Numbered from the stretch's first letter, positions 7,549 through 14,610 are shown. The stretch: DNA of 20,959 nt from Bacteroidales bacterium (GCA_019416285.1 DXXM01000046.1:1-20959); one strand, 5' to 3'. Made by a program: numbers and translations. Notes: a model not told the origin generated them from the sequence alone.

Positions 7549-8019
7549 CTACTTCTTCCTGGCTTTGAACTTACAGAATGTCTTGGAGGTCCCGGGGTAG
7601 ATTACCGGGTCCTGCGGGGCAGACTGCACGTGTAGTTCCGTGGCGGTCAGTTTCTTTATGAGCCAGTAAGTGCCCGAATAGCCATCGGTCATGAAGATTA
7701 CGGCAAATGTATCGTTTGTAAATGTCCAGTCGAAATAGGTCATCATATCCTCCAGCGGCGGTTCCCACAGCGACCTGACTATCCTGTTCCATCCGCGCCC
7801 ACTGCGTTCAAAGCGGTAAAGGTCAGTCCCCGGCTGGCAGGCTGTTTCATCGCCGTCGGCATACTGAAGCGACACCATCTCCCACTCCGTCCCCGTCAGC
7901 ATATCGATTACATCCTGCTGGCCCGGATCATAATAACCCGAGCGCCCTTCACACGATGCCGTCAGCACCGCCACCAGCATCACCGCCACAAATCCCACAA
8001 ATACAACTGCCCTTTTCAT
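7549..8019 (-). CDS. Lipocalin-like hypothetical lipoprotein
   Basis: Protein of 156 residues with a lipoprotein signal peptide (MKRAVVFVGFVAVMLVAVLTASC; probable lipidated Cys23), so it is envelope-anchored. The mature part starts with GTEWEMVSLQYADG. It continues with strand-rich repeats of the type YFDWTFTNDTFAVIFMTDG, YWLIKKLTATELHVQS and KTFCKFKA. This spacing is typical of Bacteroidetes lipocalin-like small lipoproteins, a proposal from pattern only. An in-frame ATG exists at 8082, but the start at 8019 is preferred because it begins the signal peptide. This start also makes a 4-base ATGA overlap (8016-8019) with the stop of the upstream lipoprotein gene, the signature of translational coupling. 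Two mature cysteines exist besides the lipidated one. Confidence 0.85.
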   Translation of the reverse strand: MKRAVVFVGFVAVMLVAVLTASCEGRSGYYDPGQQDVIDMLTGTEWEMVSLQYADGDETACQPGTDLYRFERSGRGWNRIVRSLWEPPLEDMMTYFDWTFTNDTFAVIFMTDGYSGTYWLIKKLTATELHVQSAPQDPVIYPGTSKTFCKFKARKK

Positions 8020-8747
8020 TCCGAAAGCGTGACTGAAACTGTTCCGCCACCCGCAAGCATAGTTCCAGACATACGAAACCATCTGTCGCCAAGCTCGGGC
8101 ACGGTTATTGAATAATTTCCGCTACATGATGGCAGATTCACTCCGGACACCACCATAGAAGCCTCTGTCTTATCCGCCTCGTCGACAAAATCAAGCAAAG
8201 CGACATAAAACATCGACTCGCTCGCAGACGATACGCTCACAGTCATCCGTTCCTGCGCTCTGAACATCGGCGAGACCTGAGTGCGCTCCCCGCTGATGTC
8301 AAGACTTGCGATATGCGAGCGGCGCGACGGCGCCTGTGCCTGACACCGCGCATCCATTCCGCGACTCCCCTTTCCGGACTCCACACATCCCGAGGTGTAT
8401 GTCGAATAGAAAATGCCGTCTATCCCCGCCGACTGCCGCATGACGGCAAGCAGATTGTTGGCCTCATCCATCTCGTCGAGAAAAATCCTGCGGTTCGCAG
8501 AGCTCACCTCCATCAGTTCCTCCTGCGAATAAGAAAACACATGGTCCACGGCCGAGAGCTTCTTGTCGGGATTGATATAATATAGTCCGGTGGAGGTGTT
8601 CACGTCCACAAACTGCGCCATAATCCGGGCGTCGGTCTGATAATCGCGTACAGTCGGCACAGCTTCGCGCTGCTGCCTCGAGCAGCCACCCGCCGCAAGC
8701 GCCGCAAATATAATCACGGCCACTGATAATTTATCTGTTTTCAGCAT
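8016..8747 (-). CDS. Hypothetical lipoprotein
   Basis: Protein of 243 residues with lipobox LAAGGC (Cys22), so probably anchored in the outer or inner membrane. Family unknown to me, though the run VNTSTGLYYINPDKKLS, a charged helix (about 75-105) and a strand-rich C-terminal half look like a recurring Bacteroidales exported hypothetical protein. The C-terminal part (SVSSASESMFYVALLDF to MLAGGGTVSVTLSE) is probably a beta-sandwich. It is the first gene of a two-gene operon whose second gene overlaps it by 4 bases. Transcription most likely starts near 8868 from the promoter at 8875-8906, giving an unusually long leader of about 120 bases. Confidence 0.8.
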   Translation of the reverse strand: MLKTDKLSVAVIIFAALAAGGCSRQQREAVPTVRDYQTDARIMAQFVDVNTSTGLYYINPDKKLSAVDHVFSYSQEELMEVSSANRRIFLDEMDEANNLLAVMRQSAGIDGIFYSTYTSGCVESGKGSRGMDARCQAQAPSRRSHIASLDISGERTQVSPMFRAQERMTVSVSSASESMFYVALLDFVDEADKTEASMVVSGVNLPSCSGNYSITVPELGDRWFRMSGTMLAGGGTVSVTLSE

Positions 8748-8874
8748 AATGAGGAGTGATTGAATTAGAAGAGAGTATAAATTGAAAAGAGTAAATTAAG
8801 GAATAATACGAATAACAGAACTGAGCAGGGATTATAAAACTAAATAAAGCAATAACATCATAATCCCCACAACG

Positions 8875-8906
8875 CAAAATTAAGCAATCCCCCCATCCAC
8901 TCCAAA
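8875..8906 (-). promoter_or_regulatory. Promoter of the lipoprotein operon
   Basis: Minus-strand TTTG (8906 to 8903), a 20-base spacer, then TAATTTTG (8882 to 8875): a full match to the Bacteroidetes promoter consensus. The predicted start is about 120 bases upstream of the first ATG (8747). That leader is AT-rich and shows no obvious riboswitch structure. Confidence 0.75.
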
Positions 8907-8985
8907 TATTTAGCATAAAATCAATAACCGAATTTGGTTATTCCCCCGACGTTTATTTTGCAGGGAAATGAGAATTATTTGAGAA

Positions 8986-9071
8986 GATATGAAATTTATT
9001 TTGGGAAAAGGAATGAAAGGAGCGGTATGATCAGCACAGCGCTGACCATACCGCTCCTTTCATTTCATATC
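8986..9071 (-). terminator. Long hairpin terminator of the Ca2+ ATPase gene
   Basis: The core arms 9012-9035 and 9041-9064 pair over 24 positions around a 5-base loop. The only internal mismatch on the plus strand (A9030/C9046) becomes a U-G wobble in minus-strand RNA. In that RNA the stem is followed by a UCCUUUUCCC tail. This and its place about 100 bases after the ATPase stop assign it to the leftward transcript. A second, outer 10-bp perfect inverted repeat (8986-8995 with 9062-9071) shares the end of the right arm, allowing an alternative pairing. Confidence 0.75.
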
Positions 9072-9103
9072 AGGAAACATGCAAACCAATAAGATTTGTC
9101 GTG

Positions 9104-9120
9104 GGGACGTTTTTTAAAAC
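9104..9120. repeat. 17-base repeat, copy 1
   Basis: GGGACGTTTTTTAAAAC, identical to 19906-19922. The core CGTTTT-TT-AAAACG (9108-9121) is an interrupted palindrome. This copy is intergenic, between the terminator and the ATPase stop. Its function is unknown. Confidence 0.8.
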
Positions 9121-9161
9121 GGCCAAATCAACCTGCATTGCAAAATTTAAGGCTTGATGCC

Positions 9162-11858
9162 TCACACTGTCCGGTGCAGGCGGCCGATGACACGGAAGAG
9201 CTCGCCGAGGATAAGGACAGGCGAGGTGCCGACAACGATTATCACCCAGTCCTCAAATTTCAAAGGCACGACGTTGAAGAACTCGCCACCAATGCTGACT
9301 ATGAGAATCTGACCGATGAATATCACGAGTGCTATCATCAGGAACTCGCCGCATTTCCCGAGATGGAAGGCGCTGCGGTGTGTGGCGTATGCGCGGGCAT
9401 TGAAAAGATTCCAGAACTGGAGCATCACAAAGGTTGTGAAGATGAGCGAAAGCTCGTAAGGGGTCATGCCGTGGCGCGCGCATGTCGGGGCACTGAACAT
9501 GTCGGCGAGCGAAGTGACGTCGGCATGCTCGAACACATAGACCATCCCGAGAATCACAGCCGCAAAAACCACTCCAAGCCCACCGATAAAGGCCCACATA
9601 GAACGGGTGATAATGAAACTGCTGCGGTCACGCGGCTTGGCATCCATCACCGAGCGCGAGGGCGGAAGCGACGAGAGCGCCATTGAAGCGAAGGTGTCCA
9701 TAATAAGGTTCACCCACAGCATCTGAGTCACAGTCAGCGGCGACTCTGTGCCCATGAAGGCGCCGACGAGCACCACGAGGCAGGCCACCACATTGACCGT
9801 GAGCTGGAAGAGGATAAAGCGCTGGAGATTCTGAAAGAGAGAGCGTCCCCACATGACGGCGCGGCCTATCGAGGCAAATGAGTTGTCGACAATGGTGATG
9901 TCGCTCGCCTCCTTAGCCACCGAAGTGCCGTCGCCCATCGAGAGGCCCACGTTGGCCGCCTTGAGCGCAGGAGCGTCGTTGGTACCGTCGCCGGTCACGG
10001 CCACCACCTGTCCCCTCTTCTGCAAAGCCTCCACAAGACGCTTTTTGTCCATAGGACGGGCACGGGCTATGATTTTCAGGTCGAGCACACGGTCGAGGAG
10101 CTCGCTGTCGGTCAACGCGCCGAACTCGGGGCCGGTGATGATATTTCGGTCGCCGTCGGCATCGGTCCAAAGGCCTATCTGACGGCCTATTTCCATTGCT
10201 GTGGCGGGAGTGTCGCCGGTGACAATCTTGATGGCGATACCGGCGTCGAGACACTCGCGTATGGCGTCTGGCACATCGGCGCGGACAGGGTCGGCTATGG
10301 CCACGACTCCCATAAATTCGAGCTCAGGCGCCTCCACACCCTTCTCGCCTATACCCTCGGCTCCGGCGGGGAGCACGCAGGTAGCGAAACCGAGTGTGCG
10401 CATGGCCTTGCGCTGGTAGCCGAGAAGAAGTTCCTCTATTTTATCACGGCTTACACCGCCGCTCACACTCGAGCTGAGAGCGAGAACAATCTCAGGCGCG
10501 CCCTTGACGAAAAGACGCTCGCGGCCGTCGAGCTCGGCGATGACCGTGGCCATATATTTCCGCTCTGTTGTGAAGGGGAGCTCACGGACCACCTTGGCGT
10601 TCTCGCGGATTGCGCGGTAGTCCACACCCGCCGCACGCATCCACAGCAGCAGGGCTCCCTCCGTCGGGTTGCCGAGCACCGTCGGGCGCTCCGGCTCCGA
10701 GAGGTCGAGCTGGGCAGTGGAGTTAACGGCTATCGCAGTCTCTATCAGATGGCTCTCGGCATTGTCGCCGAGCTTCTGGTCAGGCTGCCCGAAGAAAGCT
10801 GTCTCGGCCACACGCATCTGATTCTGCGTGAGGGTGCCGGTCTTATCGGTACAGATTACAGTCGTGGCGCCCATGGTCTCGCAGGCGTGCATCTTGCGCA
10901 CGAGGTTATTGGTGCGCAGCATGCGGCGCATACTGTAGGCAAGACTGAGAGTGACGGCCATCGGAAGTCCTTCGGGAACAGAAACTACCACAAGGGTCAC
11001 GGCTATCATTATCGTCTGGAGGAAATAGGCGATGAAATGCAGCCAGTCAAAATCGGGATGGCCGAGGAGATACATCATGACGCGCCCCACGATTACGGCG
11101 CCACCTATGAGGTAACTGCCTTTGGTGACGAGCGCTCCGAGGCGTTCAAGCTGCTCGGTGAGCGGGGTCTTGGTGCCGTCGTCGATATGGGCGGCCTCGT
11201 AGACCTTGCCGTTTTCGGTCGAGTCGCCGACCGCGTAGACCTCGGCTATGCCGTGGCCCTCCATCACGCGGGTGCCGCGCATCACATGGTCCGACGGGAA
11301 AGTGGCTTCAGGGTCGAAATGCTCCGGGTCGGTAGTCTTGGCCGCCATAGGCTCGCCGGTCAGGGTCGACTCGTCGACACTCAGCTGGGTGGCTTCGAGC
11401 AGACGGGCGTCAGCTGGAATCTCCTCGCCGGTGTTGAGGATGAGTATGTCGCCCACCACCACATCTTTCTTGGGCACCTGAGTCGGATTGCCGTCGCGTA
11501 TCACCTGCACGGCCTCGTCGTCGTTGACCTGGTTGAGAATCTTGAATTCATCCTCAGCCTTCTTCTCGAAGTAGAACGACAGACCGGTGGCAAGGAAAAT
11601 CGCCATGAAGATACCGGCCGGCTCGAAAAACACCGTGGCGCCTTCGTCAAGCCCAACATACTCATAAATCGAAATCAGAATCGAGAGCACTCCGGCTGCG
11701 AGCAGCACGATAATCAGCGGATCCTTGAACTTGTCGAAGAAAAGTTTCCACAACGATTCTTCGGGAGGAGGAGTGAGCACATTGGCGCCATGTTTCTGAC
11801 GGCTCTCGAGGACCTGCTGTCCGGTAAGGCCGCGGCGCGGAGATGGGTTAGGGGTCAT
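9162..11858 (-). CDS. Calcium-translocating P-type ATPase (PMCA/SERCA-like, type II)
   Basis: Inner-membrane pump of 898 residues, the usual size for bacterial type II Ca2+ ATPases, driving cation export by ATP hydrolysis. Seen in order: a short cation-ATPase N-terminal domain (GLTGQQVLESRQKHGANVL), TM1-TM2 (about 45-100), an actuator domain with LTGEP (166-170), TM4 with PEGLP (295-299), the phosphorylation motif ICTDKTGTLT (Asp338), KGAPE in the nucleotide-binding domain, the hinge motif TGDGTNDAPALK, and four or more C-terminal helices. TM6 carries NLIMDT, keeping the Asn and Asp that bind Ca2+ in SERCA. The frame is open upstream to a TTG at 11891, but that codon lies inside the -7 box. 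ATG 11858 is therefore the start, about 24 bases after predicted transcription initiation. It is monocistronic, bounded by its own promoter and a long hairpin. Another divalent cation such as Mn2+ is possible. Confidence 0.94.
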   Translation of the reverse strand: MTPNPSPRRGLTGQQVLESRQKHGANVLTPPPEESLWKLFFDKFKDPLIIVLLAAGVLSILISIYEYVGLDEGATVFFEPAGIFMAIFLATGLSFYFEKKAEDEFKILNQVNDDEAVQVIRDGNPTQVPKKDVVVGDILILNTGEEIPADARLLEATQLSVDESTLTGEPMAAKTTDPEHFDPEATFPSDHVMRGTRVMEGHGIAEVYAVGDSTENGKVYEAAHIDDGTKTPLTEQLERLGALVTKGSYLIGGAVIVGRVMMYLLGHPDFDWLHFIAYFLQTIMIAVTLVVVSVPEGLPMAVTLSLAYSMRRMLRTNNLVRKMHACETMGATTVICTDKTGTLTQNQMRVAETAFFGQPDQKLGDNAESHLIETAIAVNSTAQLDLSEPERPTVLGNPTEGALLLWMRAAGVDYRAIRENAKVVRELPFTTERKYMATVIAELDGRERLFVKGAPEIVLALSSSVSGGVSRDKIEELLLGYQRKAMRTLGFATCVLPAGAEGIGEKGVEAPELEFMGVVAIADPVRADVPDAIRECLDAGIAIKIVTGDTPATAMEIGRQIGLWTDADGDRNIITGPEFGALTDSELLDRVLDLKIIARARPMDKKRLVEALQKRGQVVAVTGDGTNDAPALKAANVGLSMGDGTSVAKEASDITIVDNSFASIGRAVMWGRSLFQNLQRFILFQLTVNVVACLVVLVGAFMGTESPLTVTQMLWVNLIMDTFASMALSSLPPSRSVMDAKPRDRSSFIITRSMWAFIGGLGVVFAAVILGMVYVFEHADVTSLADMFSAPTCARHGMTPYELSLIFTTFVMLQFWNLFNARAYATHRSAFHLGKCGEFLMIALVIFIGQILIVSIGGEFFNVVPLKFEDWVIIVVGTSPVLILGELFRVIGRLHRTV

Positions 11859-11888
11859 AGTCTGGACGTGTTGTTTTTTATGCGGGCA

Positions 11889-11919
11889 CAAAAATATTAT
11901 TTATCTATCGGCCATGCAA
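11889..11919 (-). promoter_or_regulatory. Promoter of the Ca2+ ATPase gene
   Basis: Minus-strand TTG (11919 to 11917), 20-base spacer, TATTTTTG (11896 to 11889). The predicted start near 11882 leaves a leader of about 24 bases before ATG 11858. The box overlaps the upstream in-frame TTG, which decides the start codon. Confidence 0.72.
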
Positions 11920-12013
11920 GAGCCGACTGTTACATTTTTATTAAATAGGTGCATTTTTGCGTCGGTGCAGAGGATGCGCCATGTCATTATAACACGTATT
12001 ACCCCGCTTATGC

Positions 12014-12550
12014 TCACTCGCGCTTCGTCCGCGAGCGCTCTTCGCGGCGCTCCAGGCGCTTGCGCAGCTGCTCGGCCTCCCGACGCTGACGGCGGTTGAG
12101 CCTGTAGGTGACGCTCTCGTCGCCCGTCACCTCGCGTATGGTGTCTGTCATCACGCTTTCAATGATTTCAGTGACCGGAATCACGCCGCACTTACCGCTA
12201 TCATCCTTCCGCTCAATGGCTTCACGCTTCTTTGCAGCCCGTTCACGGGCGGCGCGCGAGCGGGCTGCGGCCTTGTCTATTTCAGGGCGCAGCAGGGCGA
12301 ATACAAGCCTCATTGTGAGCTGAGAATCCGCATCGGGTTCGCTCCCATCGGCAAGATAGGCGTCGACCATCGCGGTCAGCGCGGCCTGAAAATCGCTGTC
12401 GCCGTGAGTGAGCTCCACGGCGCTACGGATTCGCTCCATGATTCCCGCATAGAATTTTTTCGACACAGAAACCGGGGTTACAGCAGTGCCGGCGGCCTTT
12501 GCTTTCGTGTTTTTAGATTTTGTTCGGGTGGATTTGGCAGAGTTTTTCAT
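12014..12550 (-). CDS. Hypothetical basic protein
   Basis: Cytoplasmic protein of 178 residues, strongly basic at both ends. The N-terminal 27 residues are a Lys/Ser/Thr/Ala tail (MKNSAKSTRTKSKNTKAKAAG). The middle (about 33-105: KKFYAGIMERIRSAVELTHG to MRLVFALLRPEIDKAAARSRAARERAAKKRE) has the layout of short helical domains such as DUF6291, with an F-x-x-x-x-P-x-I-D signature before a charged helix. That similarity is from memory and unverified. The C-terminus (RLNRRQRREAEQLRKRLERREERSRTKRE) is a long Arg/Glu helix. The charge suggests nucleic-acid or ribosome contact. There is no signal peptide and no membrane segment. It has its own -7 box at 12589-12596 and is transcribed divergently from the NUDIX gene. 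About 155 bases separate it from the ATPase gene, which has its own promoter. Confidence 0.78.
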   Translation of the reverse strand: MKNSAKSTRTKSKNTKAKAAGTAVTPVSVSKKFYAGIMERIRSAVELTHGDSDFQAALTAMVDAYLADGSEPDADSQLTMRLVFALLRPEIDKAAARSRAARERAAKKREAIERKDDSGKCGVIPVTEIIESVMTDTIREVTGDESVTYRLNRRQRREAEQLRKRLERREERSRTKRE

Positions 12551-12588
12551 ATCGGCGGAGGTTTTGGTAAGAATTTAAATTTACGAAG

Positions 12589-12596
12589 CAAATTTA
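12589..12596 (-). promoter_or_regulatory. -7 box for the basic protein gene
   Basis: TAAATTTG on the minus strand matches TAnnTTTG, about 38 bases upstream of ATG 12550. The -33 region holds only CTTTTCGG (12618-12611), a weak match. It sits back to back with the NUDIX promoter at 12647-12679. Confidence 0.6.
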
Positions 12597-12646
12597 CACC
12601 GGCCGCCACCCCGAAAAGGTGCGATAATACAAAAGCCTGGCAAAAA

Positions 12647-12679
12647 TTTGCCGCCGCACACGGATTTTTCCTAATTTTG
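12647..12679 (+). promoter_or_regulatory. Promoter of the NUDIX hydrolase gene
   Basis: TTTG (12647-12650), 21-base spacer, TAATTTTG (12672-12679). The predicted transcript starts near 12686, about 30 bases before ATG 12716. This rules out the upstream in-frame ATG at 12404. Confidence 0.78.
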
Positions 12680-12715
12680 CAACCGTTCAGCAAACTGATA
12701 AATCACACTATCATC

Positions 12716-13225
12716 ATGATCTGCGACAATTCCGAAGAAATTTTCCCTCTGGTCGACGAGACCGGTACCGTCATAGGCTCCGCCACCCGCGGCCGCTGTC
12801 ACGACGGCAGCAAACTGCTCCACCCAGTAGTCCATCTCCATGTCTTTGACCGCGAGGGGCGCCTCTATCTGCAAAAACGCCCTGAGTGGAAGGATATTCA
12901 GCCGGGAAAATGGGACACGGCCGTCGGCGGTCACATCGACTTCGGCGAGGACGTGATGACCGCGCTCCGCCGCGAGGCACGCGAGGAACTCGGCCTGACC
13001 GATTTCGATCCGGAATTCCTCCGCAGCTACGTTTTCGAATCCACCCGTGAACGCGAGTTTGTCAATGCCTACCGCGCCACGGTCGACACCATCCCCCGCC
13101 CCTCCGACGAGCTCGACGGAGGCCGCTTCTGGACCAGCGCGGAAATCCTCGCCGCCCTCGGCCGCGACATCCTCACCCCCAACTTCGAAAGCGAATACCT
13201 CACCCTCTTCGGCCCGGAAGAATAA
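12716..13225 (+). CDS. NUDIX hydrolase (YfcD/IPP-isomerase-like subgroup)
   Basis: Cytosolic protein of 169 residues that should hydrolyse a nucleoside diphosphate linked to another moiety. The Nudix box is complete: GHIDFGEDVMTALRREAREELGL (72-94) fits GX5EX7REUXEEXGU, including the metal-binding REAREE glutamates. The N-terminal part (FPLVDETGTVIGSATRGRCHDG, then LLHPVVHLHVFDREGRLYLQKRP) resembles the E. coli YfcD and isopentenyl-diphosphate-isomerase-type branch, so the exact substrate is open. The frame continues upstream to 12404, but the added 104 residues are antisense to the basic protein gene and lie across the promoter. The ATG at 12716 is the supported start. It is transcribed alone. 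Confidence 0.9.
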   Translation: MICDNSEEIFPLVDETGTVIGSATRGRCHDGSKLLHPVVHLHVFDREGRLYLQKRPEWKDIQPGKWDTAVGGHIDFGEDVMTALRREAREELGLTDFDPEFLRSYVFESTREREFVNAYRATVDTIPRPSDELDGGRFWTSAEILAALGRDILTPNFESEYLTLFGPEE

Positions 13226-13239
13226 CCCTTTTCCTCAAA

Positions 13240-13359
13240 GGCAATCATTCAAGACCGGCTTTAATGGCCTCGCTGAGTTTACCGAGCCCTATGCTGTCAG
13301 TGAGCAATCGCGACCATTACTGTACACGACATAAATATAATAGAAAAGAGCCGTTTCAT
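13240..13359 (-). pseudogene. Signal-peptide mini-ORF or frameshifted remnant of a small exported protein
   Basis: ATG 13359 starts a 20-residue frame, MKRLFSIIFMSCTVMVAIAH, ending at TGA 13299-13297. It is basic at the start, then hydrophobic, and ends VAIA like a signal-peptidase site. Directly after, a neighbouring frame reads LTDSIGLGKLSEAIKAGLE and stops at a TGA about 60 bases on, near 13240. A one-base frame change around 13300-13310 would join the two into one short exported peptide of about 38 residues. A consensus promoter lies just upstream (13388-13417). It could be a tiny secreted peptide, a decayed gene, or a sequencing error in an intact small gene. No homology is recognised, so only the pattern supports it. 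Confidence 0.4.
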
Positions 13360-13387
13360 TACTTCTGATAAATTTGACGAATATTTG

Positions 13388-13417
13388 CAAATATACGCCA
13401 ATCTATTGAATATCCAA
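13388..13417 (-). promoter_or_regulatory. Promoter upstream of the mini-ORF
   Basis: Minus-strand TTG (13417 to 13415), 19-base spacer, TATATTTG (13395 to 13388). The predicted start is near 13381, about 22 bases before ATG 13359. It matches the promoters of the real genes in this window in both box sequence and spacing. Confidence 0.6.
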
Positions 13418-13465
13418 GCAAATAGTCGTCACTCCGGCTGATTAATGAAATTTTTATTTATTTAA

Positions 13466-13498
13466 TTGGATGTAACCGGGAAATTTTTGTTATCTTTG
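13466..13498 (+). promoter_or_regulatory. Promoter of the fructose-bisphosphate aldolase gene
   Basis: TTG (13466-13468), 22-base spacer, TATCTTTG (13491-13498), a strong -7 box. The leader of about 44 bases is nearly all A, T and C with no Shine-Dalgarno site, as is usual for highly expressed Bacteroidetes genes. Confidence 0.75.
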
Positions 13499-13548
13499 TA
13501 GCCAGACAATTCTAATTAATTATTAACCAATACAACCTATTAACTAAC

Positions 13549-14547
13549 ATGACAAGTTATAAGGAATTAGGTCTCGTAAACACCAAAGAGATGTTTGCTA
13601 AGGCCATCAAGGGTGGTTATGCTATTCCCGCTTTCAACTTTAACAACATGGAGCAGCTTCAGGCCATCATCAAGGCAGCTGCTGAGGAAAAATCACCCGT
13701 TATCCTTCAGGTTTCCAAGGGTGCACGCAACTATGCAAACCCCATCCTTCTCCGCTACATGGCACAGGGCGCAGTGGAATATGCCAAGAGCCTCGGCTGG
13801 GAAAAACCCCAGATTGTACTTCACCTCGACCACGGTGACAGCTTCGAGCTCTGCAAGGACTGCATCGAACACGGTTTCTCTTCCGTTATGATCGACGGCT
13901 CACACCTCCCCTACGAAGAGAACGTAGCCCTCACAAAGAAAGTATGCGACTACGCTCATCAGTATGACGTGACCGTTGAAGGTGAGCTCGGCGTGCTCGC
14001 AGGCGTTGAGGACGAAGTTTCTTCCGACCACCACACCTACACTGACCCCGAGGAAGTTATCGACTTCGCTACCCGCACAGGTGTTGACTCTCTCGCCATC
14101 TCAATCGGCACATCACACGGCGCTTACAAGTTCAAGCCCGAACAGTGTACCCGCGACGCCAACGGCCGCCTCGTGCCCCCGCCCCTGGCTTTCAACGTGC
14201 TCGATGCCGTTATGGAGAAACTCCCCGGATTCCCCATCGTGCTCCACGGCTCAAGCTCCGTTCCCCAGGAATACGTTGACGAAATCAACGAATACGGCGG
14301 CAAGCTCCCCGACGCAATCGGTATCCCCGAAGAAGAGCTCCGCAAGGCTGCCAAGAGCGCCGTATGCAAAATCAACATCGACTCCGACAGCCGTCTCGCC
14401 ATGACTGCCGCTGTGCGCAAAGTGCTCGCCACCAAGCCCGCAGAGTTCGACCCCCGCAAATACCTCGGCCCGGCTCGCGACGAAATGGAGAAGCTCTACA
14501 AGCACAAAATCGTTGCTGTGCTCGGCTCAAACGGCAAGGCAGAATAA
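13549..14547 (+). CDS. fba: Class II fructose-1,6-bisphosphate aldolase
   Basis: Zinc-dependent glycolytic and gluconeogenic enzyme interconverting fructose 1,6-bisphosphate with dihydroxyacetone phosphate and glyceraldehyde 3-phosphate. The 332-residue length is normal. Seen: AIPAFNFNNMEQLQAI (25-40), HLDHGDS with catalytic Asp94 and zinc ligand His95, MIDGSHLPYEEN (114-125), VEGELGVLAGVED (143-155), SIGTSHGAYKF with zinc ligand His190, and VLHGSSSVP with zinc ligand His233. The C-terminal extension ending in YKHKIVAVLGSNGKAE is typical of the Bacteroidetes version. Codon choice is visibly more selective than in neighbours (GTT, AAG, CTC, ATC favoured), consistent with high expression. It has its own promoter and a strong terminator, so it is probably monocistronic. 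Confidence 0.97.
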   Translation: MTSYKELGLVNTKEMFAKAIKGGYAIPAFNFNNMEQLQAIIKAAAEEKSPVILQVSKGARNYANPILLRYMAQGAVEYAKSLGWEKPQIVLHLDHGDSFELCKDCIEHGFSSVMIDGSHLPYEENVALTKKVCDYAHQYDVTVEGELGVLAGVEDEVSSDHHTYTDPEEVIDFATRTGVDSLAISIGTSHGAYKFKPEQCTRDANGRLVPPPLAFNVLDAVMEKLPGFPIVLHGSSSVPQEYVDEINEYGGKLPDAIGIPEEELRKAAKSAVCKINIDSDSRLAMTAAVRKVLATKPAEFDPRKYLGPARDEMEKLYKHKIVAVLGSNGKAE

Positions 14548-14579
14548 TTTCCGCCAACCGGATAACAACACAACATCAG

Positions 14580-14610
14580 GTAGGACGTCAACCCGGCGTC
14601 CTACTTTTTT
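14580..14610 (+). terminator. Intrinsic terminator of fba
   Basis: Perfect 8-bp stem GTAGGACG (14580-14587) with CGTCCTAC (14597-14604), extendable by a U-G and a C-G pair, followed directly by six Ts (14605-14610). It starts 33 bases after the fba stop and separates fba from the EamA transporter. Confidence 0.93.

Larger units (their letters stand above)
8748..9161. other. 414-base intergenic region between the lipoprotein operon and the Ca2+ ATPase
   Basis: No convincing gene is present. It holds, in order, an AT-rich leader for the lipoprotein operon (8748-8870), its promoter (8875-8906), a large inverted repeat with the ATPase terminator (8986-9071), and a 17-base sequence found again at 19906-19922 (9104-9120). 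Both flanking genes are on the minus strand, so the hairpin separates two transcription units. Confidence 0.8.
13226..13548. other. 323-base intergenic region between NUDIX and fructose-bisphosphate aldolase
   Basis: It carries the aldolase promoter on the plus strand (13466-13498). On the minus strand it has a well-formed promoter (13388-13417) followed by a signal-peptide-like mini-ORF and a short continuation in another frame (about 13240-13310). I see no strong hairpin ending the NUDIX transcript. No larger gene is present. Confidence 0.75.

Noticed and set aside
8020..8082. 21-codon N-terminal extension of the second lipoprotein
   Set aside because: It would bury the signal peptide. The start at 8019 gives a proper lipobox distance and an ATGA overlap.
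8933..8960. Plus-strand TTTG ... TTATTTTG as a promoter
   Set aside because: The -7 box does not match TAnnTTTG, the spacer is only 16 bases, and no plus-strand gene follows.
11859..11891. Upstream TTG start for the Ca2+ ATPase
   Set aside because: The TTG is the end of the -7 promoter box, so it would lie upstream of the transcript start.
10749..11948. Long open frame of about 399 codons on the plus strand opposite the Ca2+ ATPase
   Set aside because: It is antisense to an unmistakable P-type ATPase. It lacks a promoter, recognisable domains or a sensible composition, and results from GC-rich codon positions.
12404..12715. 104-codon N-terminal extension of the NUDIX protein
   Set aside because: It is antisense to the basic protein gene and crosses the promoter at 12647-12679. 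ATG 12716 fits the promoter and family.
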